7,243 nucleotides of DNA, taken from NCBI GenBank assembly GCA_017995595.1, contig JAGOIO010000069.1:1-7243 (forward strand), written 5' to 3'. This document shows positions 6,112 through 7,243 of the stretch, one piece after another. Source of the DNA: a bacterium (GTDB lineage Bacteria; Cyanobacteriota; Vampirovibrionia; Gastranaerophilales; Gastranaerophilaceae). Under the pieces are notes generated by a model. That model saw nothing but the letters and a program-made list of their open reading frames with translations, was not told the origin of the DNA and made no database searches. The translations under genes were made by a program, and so were the position numbers. Within the stretch, counting starts at the first letter, position 1, and each line of letters opens with the position of its first letter.

Positions 6112-7243
6112 ATGACAGACAGACAATATGCACACGAACAAGATGCAAATATAAGACGTGGAAATTTTGATGCCGTACAAGATAATTTTACACCGGAACA
6201 AGTTAAAGCGGAGGCTTCAAGATGCTTGCATTGTAAGAATGCAAGATGCATAAAAGGCTGTCCGGTAAACATAAATATTCCTGAATTTATCGGTGCAATA
6301 AAAGAAGATAACATAGATAAAGCAGGTGAAATAATTAGAGAATCAAGTTTGTTACCATCTGTTTGCGGTAGAGTTTGCCCACAAGAAAAACAGTGCGAAG
6401 GCAATTGCGTATTAGGAATAAAAGGAAAGCCCGTTTCTATCGGAGCATTGGAAAGATACGTCGGAGATAATACAAACGCAAAAAAGACAGAAATAAAATC
6501 AACAGGTAAAAAAGTTGCTATAATCGGCTCAGGTTGTGCAGGAATAACAGCTGCAGCAGATTTGAAAAAAGCTGGACATGAAGTTGTAGTCTTTGAAGCA
6601 TTACATAAGCTTGGCGGAGTTTTACGTTACGGGATTCCACCTTTCAGATTACCAAGAACCTTCTTGGATAGAGAAATTTCAACGCTAAAAGAAATGGGCG
6701 TTGAATTTCATACTAACGTAGTTGTTGGAAAATCAATAACTATAAAACAGCTTGAAGATGACGGTTTTGATGCAATATTTATTTGCTCAGGAGCTGGACT
6801 TCCTAAAATGCTTGGAATAAACGGAGAAAACTTAAACGGAGTCTTTTCTGCAAATGAATTTTTAACAAGAGTTAATCTTATGCAAGCAAACGATGAAGCA
6901 ACACCAACTCCATTAAGAATTGGTGAAAAAGTTGCAGTTATCGGTGGTGGAAATGTTGCAATGGACGCAGCCAGAACAGCAGTCAGAGTGGGAGCAAAAG
7001 AAGTTACTATCGTTTACAGAAGAACAGAAGCAGAACTTCCAGCCCGTGTAGAAGAAGTTCGCCACGCAAAAGAAGAAGGTGTTAACTTTAAACTTCTTCA
7101 TTCACCTGCAGAAATTACAGGAGAAGAGGGATACGTTAAATCTATCAAATTGGATATTATGGAACTAGGTGAACCAGATGAAAGCGGTCGCCGTCGTCCT
7201 GTATCTACAGGTAAAGCTGATGAAATGCCTATCGATACAGTGA
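6112..7243 (+). CDS. gltA: NADPH-dependent glutamate synthase small-subunit-like flavoprotein (homotetrameric GltA / NfnB type), C terminus beyond window
   Basis: The visible 377 residues are most of a protein that in this family is about 460 long. The N-terminal region has two cysteine clusters for [4Fe-4S] centres: Cys38, 41, 46, 50 (CLHCKNARCIKGC) and Cys85, 89, 95, 99 (CGRVCP...CEGNC). The FAD loop is GSGCAG (139-144), with Cys142 where Pro is usual. RYGIPPFRLPR (172-182) is a family signature. The NADPH domain has GGGNVAMDAART (278-289) and VYRRTEAELPA (301-311), whose two arginines suit NADP(H). Family members either pass NADPH electrons to glutamate synthesis or, as NfnB, form an electron-bifurcating complex with NfnA; similar proteins are called sulfide dehydrogenase subunits. 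No nfnA lies upstream, and what follows is outside the window, so the exact function is open. The ATG at 6112 has AGGGAG (6095-6100) 11 bases upstream. Confidence 0.9.
   Translation, partial: MTDRQYAHEQDANIRRGNFDAVQDNFTPEQVKAEASRCLHCKNARCIKGCPVNINIPEFIGAIKEDNIDKAGEIIRESSLLPSVCGRVCPQEKQCEGNCVLGIKGKPVSIGALERYVGDNTNAKKTEIKSTGKKVAIIGSGCAGITAAADLKKAGHEVVVFEALHKLGGVLRYGIPPFRLPRTFLDREISTLKEMGVEFHTNVVVGKSITIKQLEDDGFDAIFICSGAGLPKMLGINGENLNGVFSANEFLTRVNLMQANDEATPTPLRIGEKVAVIGGGNVAMDAARTAVRVGAKEVTIVYRRTEAELPARVEEVRHAKEEGVNFKLLHSPAEITGEEGYVKSIKLDIMELGEPDESGRRRPVSTGKADEMPIDTV

Noticed and set aside
5934..6404. Minus-strand open frame of 156 codons
   Set aside because: It is antisense to the conserved C terminus of MnmG, the gltA promoter and the iron-sulfur region of the GltA-like protein; its composition is a shadow of these.
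6913..7101. Minus-strand open frame of 62 codons rich in Cys and Phe
   Set aside because: It is antisense to the NADPH-binding domain of the GltA-like protein; its Cys/Phe content reflects the Ala/Lys/Glu-rich coding of the other strand.

Overview
The window is an AT-rich stretch of bacterial chromosome with two divergent gene blocks and no mobile element, CRISPR array or structural RNA gene that I can see. The combination of a short N-terminal-methylation pseudopilin of the 'AFTLAEVLITLGIIG' type, an S-adenosylhomocysteine hydrolase and MnmG with cyanobacterial-style motifs ('SNPLSTQDD', 'GGPAKS'), a rubredoxin tail and an anaerobe-type GltA/NfnB-like flavoprotein suggests a fermentative, non-photosynthetic relative of Cyanobacteria (Gastranaerophilales/Vampirovibrionia). 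That assignment rests on motif recognition only; no search was run.

Layout. The last 18 codons of a rubredoxin-type protein (+) end at 57 and run into a strong bidirectional hairpin terminator (60-96) shared with a convergent pseudopilin gene (-, 119-913). The pseudopilin has its own promoter (about 932-959). Its best start signal, an ATG at 896 with an AAAAGGA ribosome binding site, is out of frame with the body of the gene because of a 10-G run (coding strand) at 850-859; nine Gs would join them. Upstream is the ahcY terminator (979-1022), then a leftward cluster read in the order 161-residue protein of unknown function (3985-3500), multi-pass membrane protein of unknown function (3389-2490), a 55-residue protein (2506-2339) overlapping it by 17 bases, and ahcY (2302-1034). 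The last three are tightly spaced and probably co-transcribed.

The 140-base divergent region 3986-4125 carries leftward and rightward promoter-like elements. Rightward, mnmG (4126-6024) has an extended -10 element ending seven bases before its ATG and no Shine-Dalgarno sequence, so it may be translated from a leaderless mRNA. It is followed by its own-promoter neighbour gltA/nfnB-like (6112 to beyond the window edge).

The recognised genes are housekeeping: methyl-cycle salvage (AhcY), tRNA wobble-uridine modification (MnmG), nitrogen or electron metabolism (GltA-like) and surface or secretion apparatus (pseudopilin). The points most worth checking are the poly-G tract in the pilin leader, the membrane protein plus 55-residue protein preceding ahcY, and the possible leaderless mnmG. 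I do not see convincing evidence for a wholly new multi-gene system.
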